Of a stretch of DNA of 63,842 nt, positions 46,010 through 55,733 are shown in pieces; position 1 is the first letter of the stretch, and each line of letters begins with the position of its first letter. The translations under genes were made by a program, and so were the position numbers. Below the pieces are notes generated by a model, which was not told the origin of the DNA, did not search any database, and saw only the letters and a list, made by a program, of their open reading frames with translations. The stretch covers positions 1-63,842 of the forward strand of contig SHAK01000011.1 in the NCBI GenBank assembly GCA_004213515.1. The letters run 5' to 3'. Source of the stretch: Limisphaerales bacterium. Lineage in GTDB: Bacteria > Verrucomicrobiota > Verrucomicrobiia > Limisphaerales > UBA1096.

Positions 46010-47724
46010 AATATCGCTGGAACCTCGCACCATCACAACCGCTACTAACTGGCCAACTTATTCGAGAACTTCCTCTGTCGCCTCTTTTGGCACAATGCCT
46101 AGTAAACCGAGGACTTGTCACAAAAGAGGAAGTCAGTGATTTTCTTAAGCCAAAGCTTAAGCTGTTGGCCGATCCATTTTTGATACCAAATATGGAAGTA
46201 GCCATAGAGAGGCTTTGGAAGGCACGCAGCAACGATGAGCGGTTGTTAATTTATGGTGACTACGACGCGGATGGCATCACCTCCACCGCCCTATTAGTTG
46301 AAGCATTGACTGAGCTTGGCTGGAATGTACAAGCCTATCTTCCAGGGCGATTTGACGATGGTTACGGTCTAAGCGAAATCTCAGTAGAAAAATGTCTTAA
46401 ACAATTTGAAATAAATCTATTACTAGCAATAGATTGTGGATCCACCTCTAATGAAGCCATAGATTGCCTTAACAAAAACAAAGTTGACGTGATAGTAGTC
46501 GACCACCATCAGTTAAGTAATCCACCCCCAAACCCCGTTGCTATGGTCAACCCGCAACTAAGCAATGATTATCCTAATTTCCAAGAACTATGCTCTGTTG
46601 GACTCGCTTTTAAACTTATCCACGCTATCGTTAAAAAAGGAAGGCAAGAAGGTCTTCAAAAAGAACGAGATCTCGATCTAAAACAATATCTGGACCTCGT
46701 TGCAATTGGAACAGTAGCAGATCTTGTCCCGTTAGTTGGTGAAAACCGAAAACTTCTTCGGTTTGGATTAGAACAGCTCAGCAATACCACTCGACCAGGT
46801 TTAGTTGCTCTCAAGAAAATTACTAATATTAAATCCCCAGTAAGTGTATTCAATGTTGGGTTCAACCTAGGCCCTCGAATTAATGCAGCTGGCAGAATGG
46901 AAAACCCTCTTGCAGCTCTTAATCTCCTATTAGCAAAAGATATTTTTACAGCAGAAAAAAACGCCAAACTTCTTGATGGTTTCAATTTGGATCGCCAGAA
47001 AGTAGAACGGGATATTTCCACTAAGGCAATTGAAGACATTAAAAATAAATTCGACCCTGATAAGGATTTTGTCATTGTCGAGGGAAATATGGAATGGCAT
47101 CTGGGTGTTATCGGTATCGTTGCCTCCAGAGTCATGCGAAAGTTTTACCGACCTGCATTTATTTTAGCCAAAGATGAGAATGGCTGGAAAGGCTCCGCCC
47201 GCAGTATTGAAGGATTTGATCTAGCCGAAGCAATGCGTGAATGCGATGATCTTCTTAATGACCATGGAGGCCATGCTATGGCAGCAGGCGTCTCAGTTAA
47301 ACCTGGCCAGGTTGATGCTTTCCGTGAACGCATCAATAAAGTTGCTAAGAAAACAATTAATGCAGAAATGTTTCAAGCCCCTCTAAAATTAGACGCTGAA
47401 ACTAATCTGTCAGAAATGACTCTTGTTAGAATTCAGGAGATGCAACAAATTGAACCGACAGGCCAAGGCAATCCAGAAATTCAACTACTCATTCCAAATC
47501 TTACAATGTCTGGCTCGATTTTCCGTATGGGTAAAGACAAACAACATGTAAAATTTTGGGCAAATGATGATCGTGAATCCTGTGAGGTAATAGCATGGAA
47601 CCTAAAACCTGAAGACGAACCAAAAGGTAATTTCGATCTTGCAGTTGCACCACAAGTAAACAATTTTAATGGCCATCTATCAGTTCAACTCAAACTAATT
47701 GATTGGCGACCAACCAAAAATTAA
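46006..47724 (+). CDS. recJ: single-stranded-DNA-specific exonuclease RecJ
   Basis: 572 residues, GTG start (no in-frame ATG upstream). DHH phosphoesterase motifs: DYDADGITST (85-94), DCGSTSNEA, DHHQL (166-170), and D-L-V-P-L in the core. DHHA1 domain with GPRINAAGRM, then GWKGSARSIEGFDLAEA and NDHGGHAMAAG. An OB-fold closes the protein (about 460-570). It degrades 5' ends of single-stranded DNA in recombination and mismatch repair. It has its own Shine-Dalgarno and mini-leader, and converges with the ABC transporter operon. Confidence 0.96.
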   Translation: MKYRWNLAPSQPLLTGQLIRELPLSPLLAQCLVNRGLVTKEEVSDFLKPKLKLLADPFLIPNMEVAIERLWKARSNDERLLIYGDYDADGITSTALLVEALTELGWNVQAYLPGRFDDGYGLSEISVEKCLKQFEINLLLAIDCGSTSNEAIDCLNKNKVDVIVVDHHQLSNPPPNPVAMVNPQLSNDYPNFQELCSVGLAFKLIHAIVKKGRQEGLQKERDLDLKQYLDLVAIGTVADLVPLVGENRKLLRFGLEQLSNTTRPGLVALKKITNIKSPVSVFNVGFNLGPRINAAGRMENPLAALNLLLAKDIFTAEKNAKLLDGFNLDRQKVERDISTKAIEDIKNKFDPDKDFVIVEGNMEWHLGVIGIVASRVMRKFYRPAFILAKDENGWKGSARSIEGFDLAEAMRECDDLLNDHGGHAMAAGVSVKPGQVDAFRERINKVAKKTINAEMFQAPLKLDAETNLSEMTLVRIQEMQQIEPTGQGNPEIQLLIPNLTMSGSIFRMGKDKQHVKFWANDDRESCEVIAWNLKPEDEPKGNFDLAVAPQVNNFNGHLSVQLKLIDWRPTKN

Positions 47725-47749
47725 ATATTAACTAAAAGGTTCGATCTCA

Positions 47750-47775
47750 AAGAATAATTGGTAATTCTTCAAATT
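47750..47775. terminator. possible bidirectional terminator between recJ and the ABC operon
   Basis: AAGAAT (47750-47755) and ATTCTT (47764-47769) pair around an eight-base loop, followed by CAAATTTTTT. The stem is short and AT-rich, so activity is uncertain. Confidence 0.4.
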
Positions 47776-47795
47776 TTTTAGTTTGGAAAATTAGA

Positions 47796-49520
47796 TCAGA
47801 CTTCTATTGAAGACATCCTTTGTATTCCTTTGCGAAGAGGAAACCAGCCTAGAAAAAACGATACAATAAGAAAGCCCAAACAACCAAAAACAAACACTAG
47901 AGACGAACTCCCCCCAAAAGCCCAAAAAGACGTAAAAGCCATAAGCCCCACCATTCCAACAATGTAAAGAAAACTTAAAACAAGACAAAGTGTTCCCCCA
48001 AAACCGCTGACAATTTTACTAGGATTATCTTCTCGAAAATTCGGATATAAAGCGCCCAAACCTAAAGCCAAAGCATTCAAAGTAAACGCCATCACTCCTA
48101 TTGCCAAAATAAAGTAGATCATCCGCTCAACCGATACAGAGAGCATCATGCAAGAAGCACCAACTAAAGCCATAGTTACTATCATTGAAACGGCAGTAGA
48201 AAATAAAAACTTTGTCATTAGAGTTCTTTTCATTCCCAAGGGAGCCATCCCTATAATCCAAATACGTTTACCCTCCAGTGATATTTGCGGAAATACAAAA
48301 CGAGTCGTTAAAGTCGCAAGGTTTAATGCACAAGCTCCAAGGTTTAAGTAAGAAGTAAGATCAACCCAAAAGTCACTTGTTAAGCGATGAGAGAAATATC
48401 TCAAATTCATAATATAGGCTACCAATAAACCAAGTAAAACAAGTGATTGGCCCCATTGAGTAGTATCTCGCCAGAAAGTAAGAGTATCTTTTACAATTAA
48501 TGCTCTAGAATCACTTTTAGACCACCACCAAAACAACTTTGCTAAACGATCTAAAAGTTTTGGCTTAAAATCAAACTGACTATTTTTCTTAATCTTTGGA
48601 ATACGCCATAACGATGCTTTCCTACCTCGACTATTCACTGCTGATAAAGAAGAGAAGAACATACTTCCCGACCTTGTTGTAGCAATATAGCCAAAAAACA
48701 AAGTATGACTTAATAATACTAAGCCAAAAAATAATGCCCCCATCACGGCCCCTTCAATCCACTGCGTTATTCCACTAGACACCCAATAGCTTGGTAAAAA
48801 AGGAAAAAGTGAAAACTGAGTTCTTGCCAGCAACCGGTCAACAACATCTAAAACACGGGTCTCAAGCATCTCATCGGTCACAATTTCAGGCTGAAGCCAA
48901 GAACTGATAAAAACGATTACTAGAATAATAACTAACATTGCAGCAACCTGAAAAGCCAACCTGTCCAGCCATCGGGCCAAAAACAATGCAACCCAACTTC
49001 CCAAAACCCCAGGTAAGATTACAAACATTCCAATAAACAAAGGAGTAACTAAATAAAAATGCCACGTTGAATTATAAGTTTCACCGTAGGCTATTAACAA
49101 AGGGGTAACCAAAAAAAGAAATGCCCAAGATGCTAAAATCCCAGACTCAAATATTTTCCATCTAAAAATTACTTGATGCGAAACCGGTAGCGTGAGCAGA
49201 AAATGAGTTTCTCTGTTACGGAAAAGATTAGTGAAATTAATAATTACATTACTGAGTAGTAATAAAAAAAATAAAAAAGCAAACAGCAAGAAAATCATTC
49301 GTTCGATTAATACAGGTCCCAAACCGGGGAAACTAGAAGTAAACTGTAATCCTTTACTAAATAGTTGAAATGCCAGCCAAGCATAACCAACTACAAATAA
49401 GCCCATAAGAAATGCATGTAATCGCGAACTTGATACAGCTGACTGTAATCGGCGCCAGTTCTGTATTTGATTAACCTTAAACAATAGTCGCCAGTGCGAA
49501 ATTTGTTTAATTTCGCCCAT
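47796..49520 (-). CDS. ABC-2-type transporter permease
   Basis: 574 residues with about 12 hydrophobic segments in two halves separated by a polar stretch (about 285-335, RKASLWRIPKIKKNSQFD). The NRETHFLLTLPVSHQVIFRWKIFESG segment is typical of large ABC-2 exporter permeases whose helix precedes the coupling region. Its start overlaps the end of the ATPase gene by 14 bases, so the two form one transporter. The substrate is unknown; neighbours include a lipoprotein with LysM, hinting at envelope material. Last gene of a leftward operon. Confidence 0.8.
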   Translation of the reverse strand: MGEIKQISHWRLLFKVNQIQNWRRLQSAVSSSRLHAFLMGLFVVGYAWLAFQLFSKGLQFTSSFPGLGPVLIERMIFLLFAFLFFLLLLSNVIINFTNLFRNRETHFLLTLPVSHQVIFRWKIFESGILASWAFLFLVTPLLIAYGETYNSTWHFYLVTPLFIGMFVILPGVLGSWVALFLARWLDRLAFQVAAMLVIILVIVFISSWLQPEIVTDEMLETRVLDVVDRLLARTQFSLFPFLPSYWVSSGITQWIEGAVMGALFFGLVLLSHTLFFGYIATTRSGSMFFSSLSAVNSRGRKASLWRIPKIKKNSQFDFKPKLLDRLAKLFWWWSKSDSRALIVKDTLTFWRDTTQWGQSLVLLGLLVAYIMNLRYFSHRLTSDFWVDLTSYLNLGACALNLATLTTRFVFPQISLEGKRIWIIGMAPLGMKRTLMTKFLFSTAVSMIVTMALVGASCMMLSVSVERMIYFILAIGVMAFTLNALALGLGALYPNFREDNPSKIVSGFGGTLCLVLSFLYIVGMVGLMAFTSFWAFGGSSSLVFVFGCLGFLIVSFFLGWFPLRKGIQRMSSIEV

Positions 49521-50238
49521 CAGTCTTTAAGGTTAATGATAAGAAAATAGATTCAAGTTTGTTGTCATGGTTTGCAGCTTGTAATTCTGAATGCGATCCG
49601 ACTGCAACAATTTTCCCTTGATTCATAATACCAATTCTATCTGCCATTTCTTCAGCTACACTTAATTGATGAGTAGAAACAAAAACAGTCATACCTTGAT
49701 TAGCTCGCTCTCGTAGAATATCTTTTAGAATACGAGCATGATGCGGATCCAACCCTACCATTGGCTCATCTAGCACAAACACCTCTGGAGCATGCATTAA
49801 TGCAGAAACGATGGCTACTCGTTGCTTGGTTCCATGCGAAAGGCTCTCGATCGGATTGGATAAAAACTCGCCAAGACTAAAGCGATCAGACAGGGAATCC
49901 GATTCATTTTGTATGTGCGATTCAGACATTCCAAATAATTGCCCGGTAAATCGAAAAAATTCAATAGGTGTTAGTTTGTCATAAAGGAAAGGAAAATCAG
50001 GCAAATATGCCATCCTCTTACGAGCCTTGAGCGGCTCCGATTCAATGTTGTAACCACAAACATGAACTGATCCACTAGTTGGCTTCATTAACCCTGCCAT
50101 AACTTTAATAGTGGTAGTTTTACCAGCAGCATTAGGACCTAAAATCACAAAAAACTCACCTTTGGGAACTGATAAATTAATATCATTGACCGCAGTCAAA
50201 TCTCCAAAAGATTTGGATAATCCCTTTATCTCAATCAT
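49507..50238 (-). CDS. ABC transporter ATP-binding protein
   Basis: 243 residues. Walker A GPNAAGKT (34-41), Q-loop region YLPDFPFLY, signature LSHGTKQR (133-140) and Walker B VFVLDEP (153-159) with GLDPHHA D-loop and STHQLSVAEE switch His. LSHG replaces the common LSGG, a frequent variant in ABC-2 exporters. It powers the adjacent permease. ATG overlaps the stop of the upstream gene (ATGA) and its end overlaps the permease start by 14 bases: tightly coupled operon. Confidence 0.94.
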   Translation of the reverse strand: MIEIKGLSKSFGDLTAVNDINLSVPKGEFFVILGPNAAGKTTTIKVMAGLMKPTSGSVHVCGYNIESEPLKARKRMAYLPDFPFLYDKLTPIEFFRFTGQLFGMSESHIQNESDSLSDRFSLGEFLSNPIESLSHGTKQRVAIVSALMHAPEVFVLDEPMVGLDPHHARILKDILRERANQGMTVFVSTHQLSVAEEMADRIGIMNQGKIVAVGSHSELQAANHDNKLESIFLSLTLKTDGRN

Positions 50239-51065
50239 GGTATTTTTGTTTTCCTGAGAGGAATACTTTCATTATTTATAACAAATTGGCCAGGAAACTG
50301 TACTTGTAAAATTTCCCCGACACGACTAATTCGAATAATTATAGACTGCTCTCCAGGAAGCTTTGCCTCCAATCTGTAAATTCTGACTCTGGTACTTCCT
50401 AATCGCAGAAAATCGTTATAAGCTTCCCAATTTAATCCTATTTTCGTAGAGAATGTTTCAATCTCATTTATTGACTCTTTATGAATGGAATCAAATTTTT
50501 CAGGGAGTATTTTTTGAATCAAGGGCAATATGGTTGGTCCAGCAAATTGATTAACGATTTCAAAGGGGTTACTTAATTGATCAAATGATACCGAACGTTC
50601 CCATTTACCAAGAGAACCGTCGTGCTTAACTGTTAGCACTTGATTTGTAATATTTGATTGTATATTCCATATACTTTCTCCTGAATCAATTGTGGCATAA
50701 AGATTTTGTGAATTTAGTTCTGAATCAAGACCAGAACGAAGTGTAAAACGCAATTTACTTTGCAAGGGCTCTAACTGCAAACGACCATCAACAGAGAGCG
50801 TATAACCATCAATAGATTCTACACGTCCAACTGGTTGATTTGTTCCTCTAAAATAAATTTCATCAGGAATAATTTCCCACCTGATAAACCCAATAGATTG
50901 TTTATTGTTATAAACCTGCAAACTTGAAGCATCAGGAGCATTAAATATTTTTTCAATTACAACTGCAAGTGACACCTTACTACCTCGACCGGCATCTCCA
51001 TATTCCGCACGCCATAAAAGAAAACTCATAGTAATCCAGAAAAGAAAAAGAACTGGAAAAACCAT
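50235..51065 (-). CDS. hypothetical membrane-anchored protein of the ABC exporter operon
   Basis: About 276 residues from the ATG at 51065 (MVFPVLFLFWITMSFLLWRAEYG); TTG 51080 and GTG 51074 lie upstream. One N-terminal transmembrane helix, then a beta-rich soluble domain presumably outside the membrane (LQVYNNKQSIGFIRWEI, VDGRLQLEPLQSKL). I do not recognise a family. Its stop overlaps the ATPase start, and the LysM lipoprotein gene ends 22 bases upstream of this start, so it probably works with the transporter as an accessory protein. Confidence 0.65.
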   Translation of the reverse strand: MVFPVLFLFWITMSFLLWRAEYGDAGRGSKVSLAVVIEKIFNAPDASSLQVYNNKQSIGFIRWEIIPDEIYFRGTNQPVGRVESIDGYTLSVDGRLQLEPLQSKLRFTLRSGLDSELNSQNLYATIDSGESIWNIQSNITNQVLTVKHDGSLGKWERSVSFDQLSNPFEIVNQFAGPTILPLIQKILPEKFDSIHKESINEIETFSTKIGLNWEAYNDFLRLGSTRVRIYRLEAKLPGEQSIIIRISRVGEILQVQFPGQFVINNESIPLRKTKIP

Positions 51066-51087
51066 CCGACGCACAGTCAAGGTATAA

Positions 51088-51891
51088 TTAGTTTCGTTTA
51101 GAAGGAATATTAACAGTCACTCCAGGTTTGAGATCACGTGAATTTCTCACCAAACGCGGATTGGCAGACTTTAACTGAGCAAAGGGAATACCGTATTGCC
51201 TCGCAACTGCATAAAGGCTTTCCCCTACCTTGAGTTTATGAGTTCTGCTCCCAATACTAGTAGCTGGCAAGACTTTAGAACCAGCTGAACTCGCCTGTGT
51301 TCTTGAAGTTGAAAGCGACGGCAAGACTGGTGATCCTGCAGGGACTGAAGCTAAGGAGTCTTGCACTTCATTACCTCTCTGATTTAAGCGGTTTCGCAAA
51401 GTCTCAATCTGAGTTTTAAAACTTACATTATCAGCAACAGTTTTTGCCAACTGTGTTCTCAAAGTATGAATCGCATTTATTTCCGAGAGAGGAATAGGAG
51501 CCATCGCAATATCCTTAGCAATCTCTTTTTTACATACCTTTATCATTCCTACTATATTATTGGCATGTTTAGAGTCTGGTTTAAGAAAAATGTGTCTCTG
51601 AAAGTGATAACACGCCGCAACATAGTCGGTGTTGTCTCCACTACTGGGAGAATAAAAAATTAGAGCCAGCTCAAAATGAGCTAAATCATTGACAGGATTA
51701 TTAGCAATTGCCTTCTCAAAAGACAAAATAGAGCCAGCTATATCCTTTCTAGCCAGTCGATTCTTACCTCGGACAAAATCCGGATCATCCTCAAAATTGG
51801 CATTGCTGCCAGCAGTAGGACCACAACCTACAGCGATGACAGCTAAAATAGAAATAGCCGAGACCTGCAGCAAGCCGGACCAGAATTTCAT
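51088..51891 (-). CDS. lipoprotein with TPR-like helices and C-terminal LysM domain
   Basis: 267 residues. Lipobox A-V-G-C with Cys23. Helical repeats (FVRGKNRLARKDIAGSILSFEKA, then NDLAHFELALIFY) make a TPR-like region at about 35-115. A polar linker rich in Ser/Ala leads to a single LysM (about 218-264: LKVGESLYAVARQYG, LKPGVTVNIP), which binds peptidoglycan glycan chains. It is anchored to a membrane and grips the cell wall. First gene of the leftward ABC exporter operon; diverges from ftsK across 92 bases. Confidence 0.85.
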   Translation of the reverse strand: MKFWSGLLQVSAISILAVIAVGCGPTAGSNANFEDDPDFVRGKNRLARKDIAGSILSFEKAIANNPVNDLAHFELALIFYSPSSGDNTDYVAACYHFQRHIFLKPDSKHANNIVGMIKVCKKEIAKDIAMAPIPLSEINAIHTLRTQLAKTVADNVSFKTQIETLRNRLNQRGNEVQDSLASVPAGSPVLPSLSTSRTQASSAGSKVLPATSIGSRTHKLKVGESLYAVARQYGIPFAQLKSANPRLVRNSRDLKPGVTVNIPSKRN

Positions 51892-51983
51892 AGAGGCAAC
51901 TCTATACGAAATAAAGTGATAAAGGCAACTCTGTTCACGGCAAAACGCTTTTTCTTCTAGAACAAATTCTCTACACTATCCTC

Positions 51984-54635
51984 GTGCCGAGAGCAAACAA
52001 GAGGGAATCATTGGAACGACAACCCAGAATGGGGCTGGAATGGATCGGCGTACTGATGATAGCCTTTTCAATCCTCTACATACTTTCCTTACTTAGTTAC
52101 AGCACATCTGATCCTCCTTTAAATTCTTCTAATGTAGAAAATGGTTATCATAATATAATTGGCCCAGTGGGAGCCTATCTCTCATATATTTCATTCATTG
52201 CTATTGGATTTGCGGCTTACATGATGCCATTACTATTGCTTCTTTTCGGGCTGGCCTATTTACATCCTTTTTTTTGTTACCTTCGTAACTCATGGCGAGA
52301 GCCAGTCGCAGCACTAACCTATACTCTTGCCTTAATGGGATTATTACAGGTTTTAAATTTAAAATTCGGAATTACTTTTTGGGCAGAAGGATTTCAGCTT
52401 GGTGGTGTTATTGGACAAAAAATCATTTATCCGGTCTTTCAAATCTTCGGCACTGCCGGAGCAATCATTATTTATTTAGCTCTTATACTCGCTAGTTTTT
52501 ATTTCTTAACAAATATACAGCCTATTGAGCTTTGGTCTCGCCTTAAAGAAGCTTGGGAAAACTGGAATAGCCGAAGTGCAAATTCCTCTTTTTCCAGCAC
52601 AATACCAACTGAGAAAAAACTAAAACGTAAAGTAAGGCAGATTGAAAAAGCTATCGATAAACAAAAGAAAGCTATTGATAAAGAAACCGAAAAAACAAAT
52701 GAGAAAATTGAAATTAATCAAGGGCTAGGAGCTGATCTAAAACCTGTTCCAGAACCAACAATAAGAGATCTTAGCGTAAACGAACATAAACCAAAAAACC
52801 CTGAACAAAATAAAAGTCCTGAAGATGTTGAAATGGGAGAAGTCATCACTGCTGAAGAGGTAAAAGCCTCTACAGAGAAAGTAAGCGTCGAATCAGATAA
52901 AGCCAAAGAGAAGTCAGAAACAAAAGACTCAGTCGACCATAAGGCTGTCAGTGTTGAAAAAGCAATCGGCATAGAAGTAGATTCAGAATCTGAAACAGAT
53001 GATAATTCTAAAGATGATTCTTCTCCTGAGAAACAACCTGAGCAAAAACCTAAATTATCAAAACCTTCATTAATTGATAAAGGCTCTCTATCTGTAGCTC
53101 AAACCCCAAAAGTTAAAGATTACAAGTTACCAGGATCTCTTGCACTTGATGAAGCTGAAGAATCAGAAGTTCCAGCAGAACCTCGCGAGAAACTTCTTGC
53201 GAACGCAAAATTACTAAAAGACACACTTTTACAATTCCGAATAGAAGTAACGGAGGGAGACATTACTAAAGGCCCGACCATAACTCGGTATGAATTACAT
53301 CCAGCCCCTGGGGTGAAACTTGAGAAAATCACCGCGTTAGCAAACAATATTTCAGCTGCAATTAAAGCTGAACGCATTAATATACTTGCCCCAGTACCAG
53401 GCAGAAGTTCTGTTGGCATTGAAGTGCCTAATCGCATTAAGACTAAGGTACTATTCCGAGATATTGTCGATTCTCCGGAATGGAAAAACAGTAAGGCAAA
53501 AATCCCTCTTGCTTTAGGCAAGGATGTTTACGGAAAGCCAATAGTCGCAGACCTTGCTGAAATGCCGCATATGCTAATAGCAGGAGCTACCGGCTCTGGG
53601 AAATCAGTTTGTATAAACTCTATTGTCGCTTCGCTACTATTCCGTTTTTCACCAGAGGAACTACGATTTGTTATGATTGACCCAAAAGTTGTTGAGTTGC
53701 AAATCTACAATGGACTACCTCATCTTGCTGCACCTGTTGTACATGACCCAAAAAAAGTTATTCTGGCATTGAAGTGGGTCGTCAACGAAATGGAAAAACG
53801 CTATCAGATTTTCGCAAAAGTAGGCGCACGTAATATTAGCGGCTTCAACTCTAGAACAAAAAAGAAGCCAGCTAAAACAGATCAAACTGAATTACCTCTA
53901 GAAGAGAGTGAAGGATTTGCCGTCGAAATGGATCAGGAAGTAAGCATACCTCGCGAAGATGAAATCGAAATACCTGACAAATTAAGTTATATAGTAGTTA
54001 TAATTGATGAATTAGCCGATCTTATGCTTATGGCAAAAAACGAAGTTGAAGGCTGCATCGCTCGCATAACACAAATGGCTCGCGCTGCAGGTATTCACTG
54101 TATCGTAGCCACACAGCGACCTAGTGTTGATGTCATTACGGGTGTAATTAAAGCCAATATTCCAGCTCGTATTGCATTTCAAGTTGCAGCAAAAGTTGAC
54201 TCTAGAACAATACTCGATTCGATGGGAGCTGATAAACTACTAGGAAAAGGTGATATGCTTTTCCTTCCTCCCGGCACTGCAAACTTAAGACGCGCTCAAG
54301 GGTGCCTTGTTACAGACGAGGAAATAAATCGCATTGTTGAGATTGTTAACACTCAAGCGAAACCTTGTTATGACTCTGAAATGACCCGCCAATTGGAAGG
54401 CCCAAGTACAATGGGAACCAATGGAGGTAGTGGTATCGACGAAGACGAGGAAATAATTCAAAAATGTATCGATGTTATACGAGTCGAGAAAAAAGCAAGT
54501 GTCTCTCTCATGCAACGCCGCCTTCGTTTAGGTTACACTAGAGCCGCTCGCATTATGGACGAACTGGAGGATCGAGGACTTGTCGGGCCTAATCGAGGTG
54601 CTGAGCCAAGAGAAATTCTATTTGACACAGAATAG
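51984..54635 (+). CDS. ftsK: FtsK/SpoIIIE DNA translocase
   Basis: 883 residues, GTG start; ATG 52029 is an alternative. Four to five N-terminal helices (about 18-175), a highly charged Lys/Glu-rich linker (about 200-370), and the RecA-like motor with Walker A GATGSGKS (about 533-540), VIIDELADLM Walker B, and ATQRPSVDVITG. A winged-helix gamma domain (about 800-883, VSLMQRRLRLGYTRAARIMDELE) would read KOPS-like sequences. It moves chromosome ends during division. TACACT (51972-51977) lies six bases before the GTG, which could make the message leaderless. Confidence 0.95.
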   Translation: MPRANKRESLERQPRMGLEWIGVLMIAFSILYILSLLSYSTSDPPLNSSNVENGYHNIIGPVGAYLSYISFIAIGFAAYMMPLLLLLFGLAYLHPFFCYLRNSWREPVAALTYTLALMGLLQVLNLKFGITFWAEGFQLGGVIGQKIIYPVFQIFGTAGAIIIYLALILASFYFLTNIQPIELWSRLKEAWENWNSRSANSSFSSTIPTEKKLKRKVRQIEKAIDKQKKAIDKETEKTNEKIEINQGLGADLKPVPEPTIRDLSVNEHKPKNPEQNKSPEDVEMGEVITAEEVKASTEKVSVESDKAKEKSETKDSVDHKAVSVEKAIGIEVDSESETDDNSKDDSSPEKQPEQKPKLSKPSLIDKGSLSVAQTPKVKDYKLPGSLALDEAEESEVPAEPREKLLANAKLLKDTLLQFRIEVTEGDITKGPTITRYELHPAPGVKLEKITALANNISAAIKAERINILAPVPGRSSVGIEVPNRIKTKVLFRDIVDSPEWKNSKAKIPLALGKDVYGKPIVADLAEMPHMLIAGATGSGKSVCINSIVASLLFRFSPEELRFVMIDPKVVELQIYNGLPHLAAPVVHDPKKVILALKWVVNEMEKRYQIFAKVGARNISGFNSRTKKKPAKTDQTELPLEESEGFAVEMDQEVSIPREDEIEIPDKLSYIVVIIDELADLMLMAKNEVEGCIARITQMARAAGIHCIVATQRPSVDVITGVIKANIPARIAFQVAAKVDSRTILDSMGADKLLGKGDMLFLPPGTANLRRAQGCLVTDEEINRIVEIVNTQAKPCYDSEMTRQLEGPSTMGTNGGSGIDEDEEIIQKCIDVIRVEKKASVSLMQRRLRLGYTRAARIMDELEDRGLVGPNRGAEPREILFDTE

Positions 54636-54782
54636 ATATCTCTATTTTAAAGACACCAAAAATTCATAAACAGGTTCATCTAGCGCCTGATATTAATCAG
54701 AGCAAGCTAACTAAATAAAAACTTATCTACCATATCAATCTCTCAGTAGAATCGATAAAAAACGCCTTCTTTTTTTAGTCAG

Positions 54783-54835
54783 CATCTTAAATAAAAGATG
54801 TACTTCATAAATACAACTCTCTAGCAAAAAAGAGA
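54783..54835. other. hairpins in the ftsK-lgt intergenic region
   Basis: The 262-base gap between the converging ftsK and lgt genes is AT-rich and holds two short hairpins: CATCTT/AAGATG (54783-54800) and CTCT/AGAG (54817-54834) with A/T tracts. They may end transcription on either side; no gene is visible. Confidence 0.35.
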
Positions 54836-54897
54836 ATTCGATTTATTATAGGCAAATAAGAGCATGAAAAAAATATGAAGCCTTAATCCTGTTAGAA

Positions 54898-55725
54898 TTA
54901 TAATGTTTTTTTGGCTAAGTCATTCCTACGCCAAAGAAAAAATAAAAACGCTAAACCCAACGGCAACAAAATCAGACTTAGTTGCTGCCCTGGCTTAATC
55001 CATCCAAACCACATTTGCTCCAGCTGATAATCACCTCGAAAGAACTCAAGAATGAATCTATTAATGGAGTAAACAACAAGATAGATACCAAATACTTGAC
55101 CATCAAAAATTTTACGTCGGTATAACCATGCCAAAGCGAAATAAATTAAAAAATTTAATAATGCAGCGTAAATCTGTGAAGGGTGTACATGCAAAGAATG
55201 CGAAGCATTGACAGTTAAAAGGCCTGCTGAATTGTGAACACTGTGGGCAGGACTTCCAAATGGAAACTGAACTGCCCAAGGAAAATCGCAAGTTGCACCA
55301 AAACAGCATCCGTACATAAGACAACCTAAACGGCCTAAAGCATGACCAAGTGGGATACTAGGAGCAAGAGCGTCAGCAATCTTCCATAACGGCTGACTAC
55401 CTTGAATTAAAATATATAAAATAACTGCTATAGCTCCACCGATAAAGCCACCATAAAAAACTAATCCTCCGCTTCTAAAATTAATCCATTCTGAAACCGG
55501 TTTATCAGAGAACTCACCCCATTCTGTAAAAACATATAAGGCACGAGAACCAATAAGAGCCCCAATAATAATCCATATACCTAAATCAGAGACTACTTTT
55601 CCATCAAGGCCATCAAAAAATGATCTACGACTAGCTGTCCAAAGGCCTACTAAAAAACCACCAGCAACAAAGATTCCATACCAATAAATTGCAAACCCAC
55701 CAATCTTAAAGGCAATAGGATCCAT
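54898..55725 (-). CDS. lgt: prolipoprotein diacylglyceryl transferase
   Basis: 275 residues, about seven helices. The Lgt pattern is clear: FKIGGFAIYWYGIFVAGGFLVG at the start, RSGGLVFYGGFIGG, and the signature region IPLGHALGRLGCLMYGCCFG, with His and Arg of the active site. The C-terminal PGQQLSL segment and a basic tail follow. It transfers diacylglycerol to the lipobox Cys of prolipoproteins, of which several are encoded nearby. It starts eight bases after the DUF3106 gene, so it belongs to the ECF sigma operon. Confidence 0.94.
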   Translation of the reverse strand: MDPIAFKIGGFAIYWYGIFVAGGFLVGLWTASRRSFFDGLDGKVVSDLGIWIIIGALIGSRALYVFTEWGEFSDKPVSEWINFRSGGLVFYGGFIGGAIAVILYILIQGSQPLWKIADALAPSIPLGHALGRLGCLMYGCCFGATCDFPWAVQFPFGSPAHSVHNSAGLLTVNASHSLHVHPSQIYAALLNFLIYFALAWLYRRKIFDGQVFGIYLVVYSINRFILEFFRGDYQLEQMWFGWIKPGQQLSLILLPLGLAFLFFLWRRNDLAKKTL

Positions 55726-55733
55726 GCTCCCTA

